Part shown: positions 15,890 through 27,382 of the stretch, in pieces | Layout: each line of letters opens with the position of its first letter | Position numbering within the stretch: position 1 is the first letter of the stretch | Assembly (NCBI GenBank): GCA_003254925.1 | Contig: QANZ01000439.1 | Coordinates: 48,604-112,603, forward strand | Length of the DNA stretch: 64,000 nucleotides | Source: Chamaecrista fasciculata | Lineage: Eukaryota > Streptophyta > Magnoliopsida > Fabales > Fabaceae | Reading direction: 5' to 3' | Made by a program: the position numbers and the translations under genes | The notes under the pieces: model-generated | Database searches by the model: none | The model's input: only the letters and a program-made list of their open reading frames with translations | What the model was told of the DNA's origin: nothing

Positions 15890-16716
15890 GGCTAAATTGT
15901 ACAAACACCCCATGAGTTTTAGGTCAGGTGCACATAACACACTTAAGTTTTAAAATTGTGCAAAGAGAACCTCTGAATTTTTAATTTTGAGCAATTAACA
16001 CCTTTCTATTAACTTGCCATCTAAATTAACCGTTAAGTGCCACCTTAACACATTTTGAAAAGGCCAAAGTCATATTTTAGTCCCTCAAATTTGCTCGAAG
16101 TTTCATTTTGATCCCTCAAGTTTCTATAAAATTCCACCTTTAGTTCTCACTCTTTTTATCCACTTTTCCATTAACAAAAAATAAAAAATTAACTTTAATC
16201 TCCCAAAAGTTTTATTTTTCTACATTAAGATCCTGGATTGGATATTTAGGGAGAAGGAAGACGAAGAGGCTGGATTTGGAAGAAGAAGAAGAATTTGTTG
16301 GGTGAAATCCATTAAAACCCCCACTTCATTTATTTTTTCTTATATTTTGATCCTAATATAAAATAAAAAGGATCTTAATGTAGAAAAATAAAAATTTTGG
16401 GAGATTAAAGTTATTTTTTTTTCTTTTCTCTAACAAAAAAAGTGGATAAAAAGAGTGAGGAACTAACGGTGAAATTTTTTTAAAATTTGAGGGACCAAAA
16501 TGAAACTTTGAACAAACTTGAGGGACCAAAATATGACTTTGACCTTTTTAAAATATGTTGAGGTGGCACTTAACGGTGGATTTGGATGACAAGTTAACAG
16601 AAAGGTGTTAATGGCTTAAAATTAAAAACTTAGGGGTTCTCTTTGCACAATTTTAAAACTCGGGGGTATTATGTGCACCTGACCTAAAACTCAGGGGCTA
16701 TTTGTGCAATTTAGTT
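15890..16716. mobile_element. Mutator-like foldback with 9 bp target repeat, itself carrying a nested copy
   Basis: Bounded by a perfect 9 bp direct repeat ATTTTTTAA (15881-15889 and 16717-16725). The arms are inverted repeats starting GGCTAAATTG on the left and ending CAATTTAG on the right. Mirrored blocks such as TTTTAGGTCAGGTGCAC (left) and GTGCACCTGACCTAAAA (right) extend for about 170 bp per side. A 9 bp target duplication with long inverted ends is the Mutator-like pattern. No transposase is present. Confidence 0.8.
16062..16544. mobile_element. Nested Mutator-like foldback of the GGCCAAAGT family
   Basis: Sits inside the 15890-16716 element. Left end GGCCAAAGTCATATTTTAGT, right end its inverse. 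It is flanked by TTTTGAAAA (16053-16061) and TTTTTAAAA (16545-16553), a 9 bp repeat with one mismatch. Inverted arms run to about 16215 and from about 16340. The ~120 bp centre is not inverted and may be captured sequence. The arm interior (GATCCTAATATAAAATAAAA, AATAAAA..TTTTGGG) matches the element at 17869-19166, so they are one family. Confidence 0.75.
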
Positions 16717-16725
16717 ATTTTTTAA

Positions 16726-17107
16726 TTTAAAATTGTAGAAAGTTATTTAATTGCATTCACTACTCTCTCTCATTATATGTGGTTAGTTAATTACTATGAT
16801 ATACATATTTATTTTTTATTTTATAATTTTTAATTAAATTATTTTTTACCAACCAGAAAATTCTTAAACATATATAGTAAGATAGATATAGATATAAATA
16901 TACCAAAGATGGAATATAGAAGCTCTCCGTTTAAGGCGAAAGGAATATAAAACTTCAATGGAATAAAAGTTCTCCATGTTTGATTGTAATTAGATACTTC
17001 ATCTGGCCAAAAAAAAATTACATACTTCAACCCATTTTTTAACAGAACAGTGGCATCTGGGAGATTGTACATACTACGTAGGAATTGAGCCAAAATATAT
17101 GTGATCA
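16726..17107. other. Intergenic, AT-rich, no gene seen
   Basis: No supported gene. An 84-codon reading frame on the minus strand (16839-17093) has no recognisable domain. Confidence 0.4.
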
Positions 17108-17114
17108 GTTATAG

Positions 17115-17718
17115 TCATGGCTGTCAAAATCGGGATTTAAATCGTAAAATCGATAACATTGCGGATTTTACCTACTAAAATCTTGTTGAATGGCTCATAA
17201 AATCATATGTTGATAAAATTGAGTCAAACTCGGTCAAAATCGGTAAAATCACACGATTTTAAGATTTTAAAATAGATTTTGACAACTATGACTCTTATAT
17301 AAAAAATGGATTAAAATTTCAAATTAACAAAGTTTTTCAAAAATATTATCTTCATACTCTTTTCCATCATCATCTCTATCATCGTCTTCTTCGTCTATTA
17401 TATTTTCCATCATCATCTTCTTCGTCCATTATATTCTCTATCATCTTCCTTATCGCCATTTTCATCATCATTATCATCACAATTAGTGTGTTTATTGCTA
17501 CAATGATATTAATATTAAGCATTTAGACTTATTTTGATTCAAGAGAGTTAGATTTTGGAGATTTTGATACATTTAGATTAACTAGTGAAAGATATATTAT
17601 CTTAAAAAATATATTATTTATATTGAGGTAAACTCTAACGATTTTATGATTCGAGTTTACGATCCGATTTTACACCCCCTTTTCGATTTTACTTAAACTC
17701 CCGATTTTGACAACCTTG
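17115..17718. mobile_element. Terminal-inverted-repeat element (~600 bp), GTCAAAATCGGGA ends
   Basis: Left end TCATGGCTGTCAAAATCGGG; the right end is the inverse CCCGATTTTGACAACCTTG. Flanked by the 7 bp direct repeat GTTATAG (17108-17114 and 17719-17725). Arms keep mirrored ATCGTAAAATCG-like motifs. The centre (about 17350-17480) is a CATCATCTTCTTCGTC-rich tract. Related, more decayed sequence lies at about 51986-52505. The superfamily is uncertain (hAT-like spacing possible). Confidence 0.6.
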
Positions 17719-17868
17719 GTTATAGCTATACTTTTTTTTTTTTGTGGACTAAGGGGGTTATAGATAGCCTTTCAATTGTTTATTTTCCACTGCTACACAA
17801 TTTTGTAGTTTTACCAAACATTGTTAGTTTTTAAAATAGTTACCAAACATCAAGTACTTTTATTTTTT

Positions 17869-19166
17869 TGGCTAAAGTCCTATTTTGGTCCCTCTATTAT
17901 GCTCATTGTTCCATATAGGTCCCTCAGTTATTTTTCGTTCTATATTGGTCCCTCAATTATCCAAAACTTGTTAAAGTTGGTCCCTCTAACGTTTTCCATT
18001 CATTTTTTCGTTTAAAAGAGAGGAAAAATAAGCTTTCATCCTTAAAAGTTTTATTTTCTTTTATTAAAGTATTTTTTTTTATAATAGGATCAAAACGTAA
18101 GAAAAAAAATAAATTAAAATTTTAAGTGAATTTGCCCAAAAACATAAAAGTATTCTCTCTCTGACCTCTTTCTCTCTATCAAACACCTCCCAGCATCCCT
18201 TGACGGCGGCAACTTTTTCCCCGCAACCCACGACGAGTTCGACATAGTAAAATGTGGTTAGCTTCTGGTTTTTCTTTAACGCGGTGACGATTCAGTCGCT
18301 GGATCGGATTGAGTTAAAGTCGAGTGTGGACGGTTTTCTCGAGTCACGATCAACGAGGCAGTACGAAAATGACGTCGCTTTGATCTGCGATGTGAACGAG
18401 AGAGGTCCAGCTCCGAGACCAATTACTTCGGCGGCACCAACAAATAAACCCTCGTTATCGTGATCCGGCGTCGCCAAACGAAATCTGTTTTCGTCGCGTA
18501 CTCGCCGGCGGTGAAAGAGCCGTCGCCGTAGTTAACCCAATAGAGACACTTACCGTTTTGGCAATCAGGAATTTCGAGAGTGAGGCATTGCGATGAAATG
18601 CAAGAGAGAGGGTTGTACGAAGAAGAAGAAGAAGTCGGATCGTAAATCGGGTCGGATTGATTGTAACAATCAGTACAGGGCTTACATTGGATCCAATTCA
18701 CGTTGCTTCCGGTGTCGAGAACCATATAAAGAGGCTTCGGCGGCTAATCGACACCGACTCTGGATAAGGACTCGCCGCTGCCGATGACGGTGCCGGAGGT
18801 GACCGACGTCGAGAGACCTTCGGCGAAAATCTTTGTTTCTTCGCCGGCGGTAGGGTTCAGATCGAAGAGAGGAGAGAGAGAAAACTTTTGTGTTTTTGGG
18901 CAAATTCACTTAAAATCTTAATTTATTTTATTTTCTTACGTTTTGATCCTATTATAAAAAAAAGGACCTTACTATAAAAAAATAAAACTTTTGGGGATGA
19001 AAGCTTATTTTTCCTCTATTTTAAACGGAAAAATGAATGGAAAACGTTAGAGGGACCAACTTTAACAAGTTTTGGATAACTGAGGGACCAATATGGAACG
19101 AAAAATAACTGAGGGACCTATTTGGAACAATAAGCATAACTGAGGGACCAAAATAGTACTTTGGCC
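17869..19166. mobile_element. Pack-MULE-like element with a captured aspartic-protease fragment
   Basis: Long inverted arms: about 17869-18135 and 18898-19166 mirror each other across GGTCCCTC/GAGGGACC blocks, AACGTTTTCCATTCATTTTT, and AAGTGAATTTGCCC. Ends read GGCTAAAGTCCTATTTTGG and its near inverse. Possible 9 bp target repeat TTATTTTTT / TTATTCTTT (17860-17868, 19167-19175; one mismatch). The centre is GC-richer than the surroundings and encodes part of a plant aspartic protease (see 18190-18860). No transposase. Same family as the nested element at 16062-16544. Confidence 0.75.
18190..18860 (-). pseudogene. Captured fragment of an ASPG1-like aspartic protease
   Basis: Read on the minus strand, this gives the segment around the first catalytic Asp of plant A1 proteases: SGTVIGSGES, RVGVD-stop-PPKPLYMVLDTGS, NVNWIQCKPC, then CLYWVNYGDGSFTAGEYA. 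After a frameshift and small deletion near 18478 it continues with HDNEGLFVGAA, LSFTSQIKATSFSYCLVDRD and, after another stop, KLTTFYYVEL. These match the order in ASPG1-type (ASPARTIC PROTEASE IN GUARD CELL) proteins. The DTGS catalytic motif is intact. However, the premature stop (18744-18746), the frameshift and the absence of both ends make it a pseudogene. It lies between the inverted arms of the 17869-19166 element, on the strand opposite to the window. Confidence 0.8.
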
Positions 19167-19175
19167 TTATTCTTT

Positions 19176-20821
19176 TAAAACGTCAACTTTTCATAATCCA
19201 CAACATGATTACTTCAATGTTTTGAAAAATCACAAAATTTTCAAACCGATCTCAATCTCTAAGGTCTATACATGATGAGGATAACAAAAAAAAAGATAAA
19301 TGGGATGGGATAAGAAATGAATCCGTGACCAAGTCCAATATGAACTCAGAAATTTTAGAAATCCCCCTGTTGCAGGATGAGACGTAGAATTATGAATTCA
19401 TCATATCATCAGTATTATAAGTAAACATGTCATCATTGCACGCGGTTTTTGATATCATCTCTAACAATTTTCTTATCTCAATCATTTTCACACCACTTAT
19501 CATAGACCATGTTCACAATTTAACGAAAAAGTGTCAAAAAAACAAGGGTTCAAAGGTTTGATTTGGTCGAAGTTTTAAAAAATTCAAGATTTATTATTTA
19601 CTGATGAATAATGTCTCAATATCAGCGCATACTCATTAAAAAGATATTTTTAACTAGTGCTCTAAAGCATTGGTAAATGGACACTGTTCTATTTTTGGGA
19701 ATTTCAGGCCAAAAAAAAATATTTTGGGAAGTAAGGAAGAAAAAAGAAGAAGCAATATTAGTAGTCAAAATTTTGGACATTAATTGTTTTGCTTTTAAAG
19801 TTACTTTAAAAGCATTGACTAGAAATATTCTTAAAATCGTATTTAATTTATTAAGTGAATTAAAAAAATCTTGAAATTATCTAACAGTAGAATTGGGCCT
19901 GTTCATGGGCCGTGAGATGCCTTCCAAATGGAGTGTGGGTTGTGCACAGGTTTAGGCCCACTGCTCTGGCCAAGTAGAATTAAAACTTTTAAAAGAATCC
20001 TTAAATTTGTAGAGTCTAGTCTGAAAATGAGTTTTATAATGTCAGAAAAAAAAAATGAATATTTTTGTTGTGTCATTTATCAGTGTTGCTCAGCAGGTGG
20101 ATTTGATGAAAAGGAGCTAGTGATATCAGTTTAAATTTGAAGGGAAGAATGGAACGAAGATAGTGGACGAAATTGTTTCTTTGAAAATCCGCTACAGTTT
20201 AGACTTTTTAAGAGATAAAAATTCCTTGACTTCCAAAAAGTGAGAGAATTTTCTTAAACATGCATCTGCTCATCCATCAACCACTAGAAATTAAGCAGCT
20301 GGACATTATTTATTTCTTTTCACACTTTTTGTACTTTTATTTAATTCGTGGATTTTGATCGAGAACCACCTGATAACTTCATTAAGTATAATATTACTCC
20401 CTTTCATGCTCGAACGTGAATCAAACTTCAAACCCATCTCCTTTTATTTCAACAAAATCCATTAATGAAGAAAGTCAAACTTGTATAATGGCCTTCAATT
20501 CAATCTTCATCCATACATTACATTTTGGTCAATGACAACACACACATATATACATACAGTTTGAAACTTTAAATCCCAAATTTGCAGAAAACTACCCTCA
20601 TTAATACAATGCACTTGCTTCGGAAATACAAATTCTTGTTTTTTGACAATTGTGATCGCAAAGATGGATGGAGAAAGCTGAGCTCATCAGGAGAAACCTC
20701 GAGTGGCGGAACCAGTGATGGTGCGCCATGTGTCGATCAACCATTGGCTTGCTTAACACCTCCACTTGATCCAACGGTGATCTGCTCGTTTTTCAAGGCT
20801 TACAGCTATAATTATTTTTTT
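19176..20821. other. Intergenic, no supported gene
   Basis: AT-rich. A short GC-richer patch at 20660-20790 reads on plus as a Ser/Gly/Pro-rich stretch. I cannot assign it to a family. Confidence 0.45.
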
Positions 20822-21353
20822 AGAGGAAACCTATTATTTGGTCCCTTCTTTTTCACATTTTCAACTATTTGGTCCATGCATTTTCGAAATAGACTATTTG
20901 GTCCCTAAAAAATTAGAAATTTCAACTCGTTAGTCCCTGTAGCCTATCTCCGTTACTAACATTGATGATTTGGTCGTTAAGTGCACATATAACACGTTAA
21001 ATGCCACATATTTAACTATTTGGGACCATCTAGTGTTTGAGATTTGGGAATAATTCAATAGTTTATGTTTTATAGAAGCTTCACGTATAATACAAATATT
21101 TGAGTTGATTCAATTTTAGGCCGGTTTAATTGTGTTTGTTGATCCGATTTGATTAGTTTAGGTGATTAGAATGTCAAAGTTGCATTTAACGGTACTATGT
21201 AAGCATTTAACGTATAATTGACAATTATGATAAATGAGGGACTGAATAGTTGACATTTTTAATTTATGAGAGACTAAATAGTCTATTTCAAAAATGCAGG
21301 GACCAAATAGTTTAAACTGTAAAAAAGGAGGGACCAAATAATAAGTTTCCTCT
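20822..21353. mobile_element. Foldback element, AGAGGAAAC family, copy 1
   Basis: Inverted ends AGAGGAAACCTATTATTTGG and the inverse GTTTCCTCT, followed by mirrored GGTCCCT/GGGACC blocks. The internal part (TTTAGGCCGGTTTAATTGTG, ACGTTAAATGCCAC) matches 44621-45145 in opposite orientation. No clean target duplication seen. Confidence 0.75.
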
Positions 21354-21434
21354 ATGTTTTAATTTTTCGTAATCATTATTATCATTCACGTATTAGTTAA
21401 AAATATTATTATATTCTAAAAATTATAAAAAAAT

Positions 21435-21994
21435 GGCAGAAGACTCTTTCGTGCCCCTAATGTTTGCGGTGATTTTCAGTTATGCCCCTAACGTTTCATT
21501 TGTGTCAGTTGTGCCCCCAATGTGAAACGCTAGTTTCAATTATGCCCCCAATTTTACTTGTGTATCAATTTTTTGTTCTGAATTGAATATGTGGCAAGAT
21601 GACTGGATAAATAAAACATCACTGATTTATTTTTTATCCACCATGACATTTCCTACGTGGATTTACATTCTCTAAACCAAAAACTTACTACCCTAAAATT
21701 TTTTTGACATCTTCATCTTCATCTTCGCATGCCTTATACCACGTAGGAAATGTCATGGTGGATAAAAAATAAATCAGGAATGTTTTATTTATCCAGTCAT
21801 CTTGTCATATATTCAATTCAGAACACAAAATTGACACACAAGTAAAAAAATTGACACATCAACATTGAGTCAAAATTGGGGGCATAATTGAAACTAACGT
21901 TTCATGTTGGGGGCACAACTGACACAAATAAAACGTTAGGGGCATAACTGAAAATCACCGCAAACGTTAGGGGCACGGAAGGGTCTTNTAATCC
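21435..21994. mobile_element. Foldback element, CGTGCCCCTAA family
   Basis: Two arms of about 250 bp are nearly perfect inverted repeats: AAGACTCTTTCGTGCCCC..., GCGGTGATTTTCAGTTATGC, CCACCATGACATTTCCTACG and their inverses. The loop (about 21670-21730) is short and non-repetitive. A single N at 21988 lies in the right end. A one-armed remnant of the family is at 52612-52735. Confidence 0.8.
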
Positions 21995-22626
21995 AGCTTT
22001 GTAGTTTTCAGAGTTACTATGGTCCCTACGGCTACACTACACTCTTATCTTATACCTATGTATTTTTGATTTTAATTACATATATGTATTATACATATGT
22101 TATAAATTATATTTTATTGATTTATATTTATATATATAAAATTTATGTTTTTTTTTTAAACTTTTTTTTTATATATAAGTTTTTTATTCACTACTCATAA
22201 ATTTATAATATTATTTTTGTTATGAAATTTTTTTAAAAAAATACAAACTCAACTCGCGGATTCAACCCAACCAAACCCACAACTCTGCGGGTTGGGATGG
22301 GATTTTCCCTCACCTGTCCCAACCCAATCCGCGCTCACCCCTAGTTGTATGACATTGTGTCATTTTCTCTTATGAATGAATGATATTTTTCTCACAAAAA
22401 AAAACACTACACTCACCCACAAGTGTTTGGTGTAGTGGTTGACTAGTTTCATCCTAGTGGAAACCTATAATTTAAAAAAAAAAAATTACACTCTTGTCCA
22501 CCTCTGTCGAGCGTGGCCTCCACGCTCCTCAAGGAACGTTTATTGACTACAAAATTTCATGAAATAACCGCTCCATCCACACATAAATAAAATACTTTAA
22601 AATAAAGTCAACGCTTCCCATCCCAA
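21995..22626. other. Intergenic, AT-rich; small SINE-like scrap
   Basis: At 22420-22480 the sequence TTTGGTGTAGTGGTTGAC resembles a tRNA-type box A and is followed by a poly-A run. It may be a truncated SINE, but I see no box B. No gene. Confidence 0.35.
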
Positions 22627-22820
22627 AAATATATCACTCCCTCTTTTTTCTTTCTTTTTTCCTTAAAAAACACTCTTTTCATTTTCAAAAGAATACCTTT
22701 ATTCGAATGTCAACGCTTCTTCTCACTCTCCTTCGCCTCCATTCCTTTTCTTGAGTTCTGCCATGAATACTACTCCATTCATTGTATAGTTAGTCTGTTA
22801 TTTATTTGTTAATTTTTGAG
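22627..22820 (+). promoter_or_regulatory. PP2C leader with two short upstream reading frames
   Basis: A TATA-like AAAATATATC near 22625-22635 suggests a start of transcription around 22660. The inferred leader contains two short upstream reading frames that end before the main ATG: 22707-22754 (15 codons) and 22763-22789 (8 codons). Upstream frames of this kind often lower translation. Whether they lie in the mRNA depends on the true start site. Confidence 0.4.
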
Positions 22821-25295
22821 ATGGGAAACGGTTTAGGAAAGCTAACCGTATGTTTCACCGGAAACGGAGCCAGCGGTTGCCGGAAACACCACATACCCAT
22901 TTTGATAACGGAGGACGAAGGCCTCGGCCACTCCTTCTGCTATGTTCGACCCGACCCGACCCGTTTATCTTCTTCCCGGGTCCACTCCGAAGATATCACC
23001 ACCACCTTCCAATCAATCTCCGGTGCATCGGTAAGTGCGAATACATCGACTCCTCTCTCCACAGCTCCCGTCGATTTATACTCTTACGGCTCTATCGACA
23101 GAGCTTCGGCTTTTGAAAGTTCTACTTCTTTCGCTTCGCTTCCTCTCCAACCAATCCCCAAAAATCTCATCAATTCCGGTCCATTCGCCGTAAATCTCGC
23201 CGGGTCGGGTCCAATGGAGCGAGGGTTTTTGTCGGGTCCCATCGAGCGCGGGTTTTTGTCGGGTCCGATTGAAAAATCTTGCTCCGAACAGTTTCCGAGA
23301 AGTTATTCTCATGAAAATTTCGCGTTTCGGACTCGGAGGACCCGATGGATTCGGGCTCTTCGGAGAGCGATTTCGAACTCGATCGTCGCTCCGATCAAAT
23401 TGGCAGTTTCTACGGTGAAGGAAAAACCGGAATGGATTTTCACGCCGGAGAAACACAACGAGAATTTGACTGTGAGTAGTGCGAATTTCAGCAGCGAGAG
23501 TAGTTTAGAAGAAGAAGAAGACGAAGACGATAATTCCATGGAGAGTCAAAACCTTCAATGGGCTCAAGGAAAAGCGGGAGAAGATAGGGTTCATGTGGTG
23601 GTATCCGAAGAACACGGTTGGGTTTTCGTCGGAATCTACGACGGATTCAACGGTCCCGATGCTCCTGATTACCTACTTTCAAATCTTTATAACGTCGTGC
23701 GTAAGGAATTGAAGGGACTGTTATGGGATTGTGATTTAGAAATTGAAGATCCGTTACAGAGCAGTAATAAGCACGAGAATGATTTGGATGTGGATTCTAA
23801 ATCTAATAGTCCGATCATATTAAAGAGAAAGCGAGGTAGTAAAAATTACAAGAACAAAATTAATTTGAAGTGTGAGTGGGATGGGGAGAGATTAGAGGCA
23901 CATAATAATAGAAGATCAAAATCAAAGGATGATGCTGTATTGGAAGCTCTTTCGGAAGCGTTGAGGAAAACAGAGGAGGCATATTTGGATATTGCAGATA
24001 AGATGCTTGTGGAAAATCCTGAACTAGCATTGATGGGTTCGTGTGTGCTTGTGATGTTAATGAAGGGAGAGGATGTGTATGTGATGAATGTAGGAGATAG
24101 CAGAGCTGTGATAGCTCAAAAGGGAGAGCCTGATTATTGGATTGGGAAAATCAGGCAAGATTTAAAGAGCATTAATGAAGAAACAATGCATGACATTGAA
24201 TCAATGGACGATTATGATAGAACCAACTTGGTTCATAGTCTAAATGCGCTTCAACTTACTAAAGATCACAGTACAAATGTGGAAGAGGTAATTTAAATTC
24301 TCTGGCTTATTATTTGATGTCGTCTTGACTTGACTTAAGCAGAATTGGATTTAGCTGTTTGTTTTGACTGAAACATGTGTAATATATATAATGTCCTTTC
24401 CAGGAAGTACTGAGAATAAAGAAGGAACATCCTGATGATGATTTTGCAGTGTTGAATGATCGCGTTAAGGGTTCTTTGAAGGTTACCCGAGCATTTGGTG
24501 CTGGATTTCTGAAACAGGTTAGTATTTATTTTATATGCACACACAGTCAGTTTGTTTGTTTTTTTAAAAAAGAAGTTCAATACTAATCTGGCAAAGCTTT
24601 TAGTACAGTAGCAATAACTAGGTCTTGTGTTTGTAAAAATGACAACTTTCCAGTTATGTTATGGGAATGAATGCCAATTGCCAAGGATTTGAGCAAAAGG
24701 AGGCCATAGTTCACCAGAAACCTGTCATGTTTCAAAAATTGTAGATAGTAGATAGCCTATATATATATATCCTTATGCTTATAGCTTGGAAATGTGCTTG
24801 CAGGCTAAGTGGAATAATGCACTTCTAGAGATGTTCAGAATAGAGTATGTAGGAAATAGTCCCTACATCACGTGCATTCCACATGTTAGGCACCACAGAT
24901 TAGGACCAAAGGACAAGTTTTTGATACTATCTTCAGATGGTTTGTATCAATATTTGACAAATAAAGAAGCTGTGGCTGAAGTTGAACTTTTCATGACATT
25001 GCAACCTGAGGGAGATCCTGCACAGCATTTGGTGGAAGAAGTGTTATTTCGTGCAGCAAAGAAAGCTGGTACTTTATAGTTTATATATAATCTCAGTTAA
25101 GAAAAGGAAACAAAATTGCATAAAATGTTTTCCACAAAATTCTTATTTTCTTTCTGCCTTGTTGAACTCGCAGGTTTGGACTTTCACGAGTTGTTGGAAA
25201 TACCACAGGGTGATAGGCGTCGTTACCATGATGATGTCTCCATTATTGTTATTTCTTTGGAGGGAAGGATATGGAGATCTTATGTACAAGTGTAG
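22821..25295 (+). CDS. PP2C protein phosphatase, POLTERGEIST-LIKE (PLL4/5-type)
   Basis: Exons 22821-24287, 24404-24517, 24804-25068, 25174-25295 sum to 1968 nt, giving 655 residues. All junctions are GT-AG. The N-terminus [12 protein letters not shown] gives Gly2 for likely N-myristoylation, as in POL/PLL proteins at the plasma membrane. It is followed by the family block [14 protein letters not shown] and a repeated [14 protein letters not shown]2C motifs: [22 protein letters not shown] (metal-binding Asp), [47 protein letters not shown] and [13 protein letters not shown] long acidic/basic insertion sits within the catalytic domain, as usual for this clade. POL/PLL phosphatases act in CLAVATA/receptor-kinase signalling in meristem and leaf development (family knowledge). 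I took the ATG at 22821 because MGNG is the conserved start. Full length. Confidence 0.93.
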
Positions 25296-26208
25296 TATTG
25301 AGAACCATGGATTAAGATTAAAATGAAAAAAGATAGAAGCTAGGAAAGAGATGTATAAATCTCAGAGAATTGTAGTTCTCAGAACAAAAATATCCCTTAA
25401 ATTTATTATCATTATTTTATTACTGGGGTCGTGCATGAGCACCATTTATCAATTTCTGGCTTTCTTCAATTTTGGGTGGACTATGGGATTGTTAATCATA
25501 TGAGAATCAGCTTCTTTGCCAGTTTTCAGAATATTATTAGTTCAAATGGATATTCCAAGTTTCAAGTTCCAAATGAAAATTTGGAATGATAGGCTAACCA
25601 ATGGCTTGAGTCTTCCTTTTCTTTAGCACATTCTTTCACTGGTGTGTTTTTGTTATTCTCTCCTCTTTTTCCCTTAATTTGGATTTATCCAATTCAAACA
25701 AGATGCTCCCGCATCTTTTTTATTTTTTTTGGTTTTCTCTTTTTTATTAAAAAAACACCACATATTATATTCTACAGTAATTAAATTAAGATCTTGTATG
25801 AGAAAAACGATTAATCTAATAAAGAAAATATGAGATTTTGTAATGGTTGAACAAGTTTTTTAAGAAATATGAACCATTCTTTTACTTGTAACAAAAGTAA
25901 GATTTCATTTATATTGTTAAAAAAAATATTTTTTATTAAAAGTAAAAAAAATAAAAAAAATATTTTTCTTAAGAAAATCCCAACTCAATATTCAATTATT
26001 TATTTTTGTGTGTTGGCAGCATTCCTTTTCTTTTTGTTTGGTCTAGACCGCATTCATGGACTATATCACAATCCGATCCTTTCTCAATCAAGTTAGGTGG
26101 CCCAATGGCTCCTTCTCAAGCCCAAAATGTTTACTGGGCTTTCGACTCAAAAGATCAAAGTCTGGGCTTGCCTCCAGGTCCTATAAGTTAGAAGAAAAAG
26201 GAAAGAGC
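25296..26208. other. Intergenic, AT-rich, includes PP2C 3' flank
   Basis: No supported gene or element ends. A/T homopolymers near 25920-25970. Confidence 0.5.
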
Positions 26209-26665
26209 AAAACTCTATTTTGGTCCCTAATCAATTCACTTTTCTTAATTTCGTCCCTCAAAATTTACTTTGTTATCAATTTTAGTCTCTCTATCTAGTT
26301 TCTTTACTAAATTGATCACATAACAACCTTAATTGAAGATGTAACATGCAACACTATTATTTGATAAAATGACATGTTAAATTGTCACATAAACACATTT
26401 TTTTTGTAAAGACTTAAATTTAATCCTTATGAGTGATTTTTAAGATTTACAAAAAATTTATAGATTTCTTACAAATTTGTTTTGTTGATATGAAAATAAA
26501 ATTTGTTTATATGTTAGTTATTGACTAACCATAACATTTCACAAACTTTTAGATATTGGAGAGATTGGTATTATTAACATAACAATTTATGAGGGACTAA
26601 CTTGAGAAGAAAAGATCATGAGGAACTAAATTGAAAAACATTGTAAGGGACCAAAATAGAGTTTT
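26209..26665. mobile_element. Foldback element, AAAACTCTATTTTGGTCCCT ends
   Basis: The terminal 20 bp (26209-26228) is repeated as an exact inverse at 26646-26665. Imperfect mirrored sequence continues inward. About 457 bp, no coding capacity, no clear target duplication. Confidence 0.7.
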
Positions 26666-27382
26666 AGTTAAAAAAAAAAGAAAAAAGAAACACAGTAGCA
26701 AAGGGAGAAACAGTCGGAAGAGTGAAGAGGCTATTGCATTTGCAGGCCAATTCAATGACAATTTTCTAATTAGAGAGACTCAAACTGCACGTGTCAGACG
26801 ATGCTATGTGTGAGGAAGTCATAGTTGAACTAGGCGGAATTTCCAATCCTTTAATGACTTAACTGATTATGACCTTCCAATTTGTAATTATAAAATGTAT
26901 CCATCGGCCTTGTAACTTGTAAATTGATTAACCAGCTTTGATTTGTTCATACAGTCGACTCAACTATTTTGTTTCACTTCCATTATCATTTTCTCTGTCC
27001 AAAATCCCAGATTTTTGTTACACCTAAGTTTCATCTTAACCTTTTGCATTTGCATATAATTCATTAGCTGCTCATAAATCTGAAATTTGTCCCTTTCAGC
27101 TTCTGATATTAACAATTTCAAAATTCAAACCCAGTGCCCCACTTATGACTTTAGAGATGTTGACTTTACCCAAACATAGAGCGTTTACAATTTCAAAGAT
27201 TGATAATAAAAATTAAGAGGATCTATCTGAAAAACAAATCAACATTTGGACAAACTTCATTTCCATATCAGAAGTTTCACAAAATCCTCCATTGGTTTCT
27301 TCTCCTCCCAAACTCAGTATCTTGCCCCACTTCAATCTTCATTATAAACAGAGATATTAGGTATTGGTTTCATATTATAGGT
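26666..27382. other. Intergenic, probable ENTH gene promoter and leader
   Basis: No supported gene. The final 100 bp is pyrimidine-rich and leads into the ENTH start. No clear TATA box. Confidence 0.4.

Noticed and set aside
20582-20908. 108-codon plus frame with Ser/Gly-rich start
   Set aside because: Its 3' part runs into the foldback at 20822; the rest matches no family I know.
22420-22480. Possible tRNA gene from box A-like TGGTGTAGTGG
   Set aside because: No cloverleaf and no box B; at best a SINE scrap.
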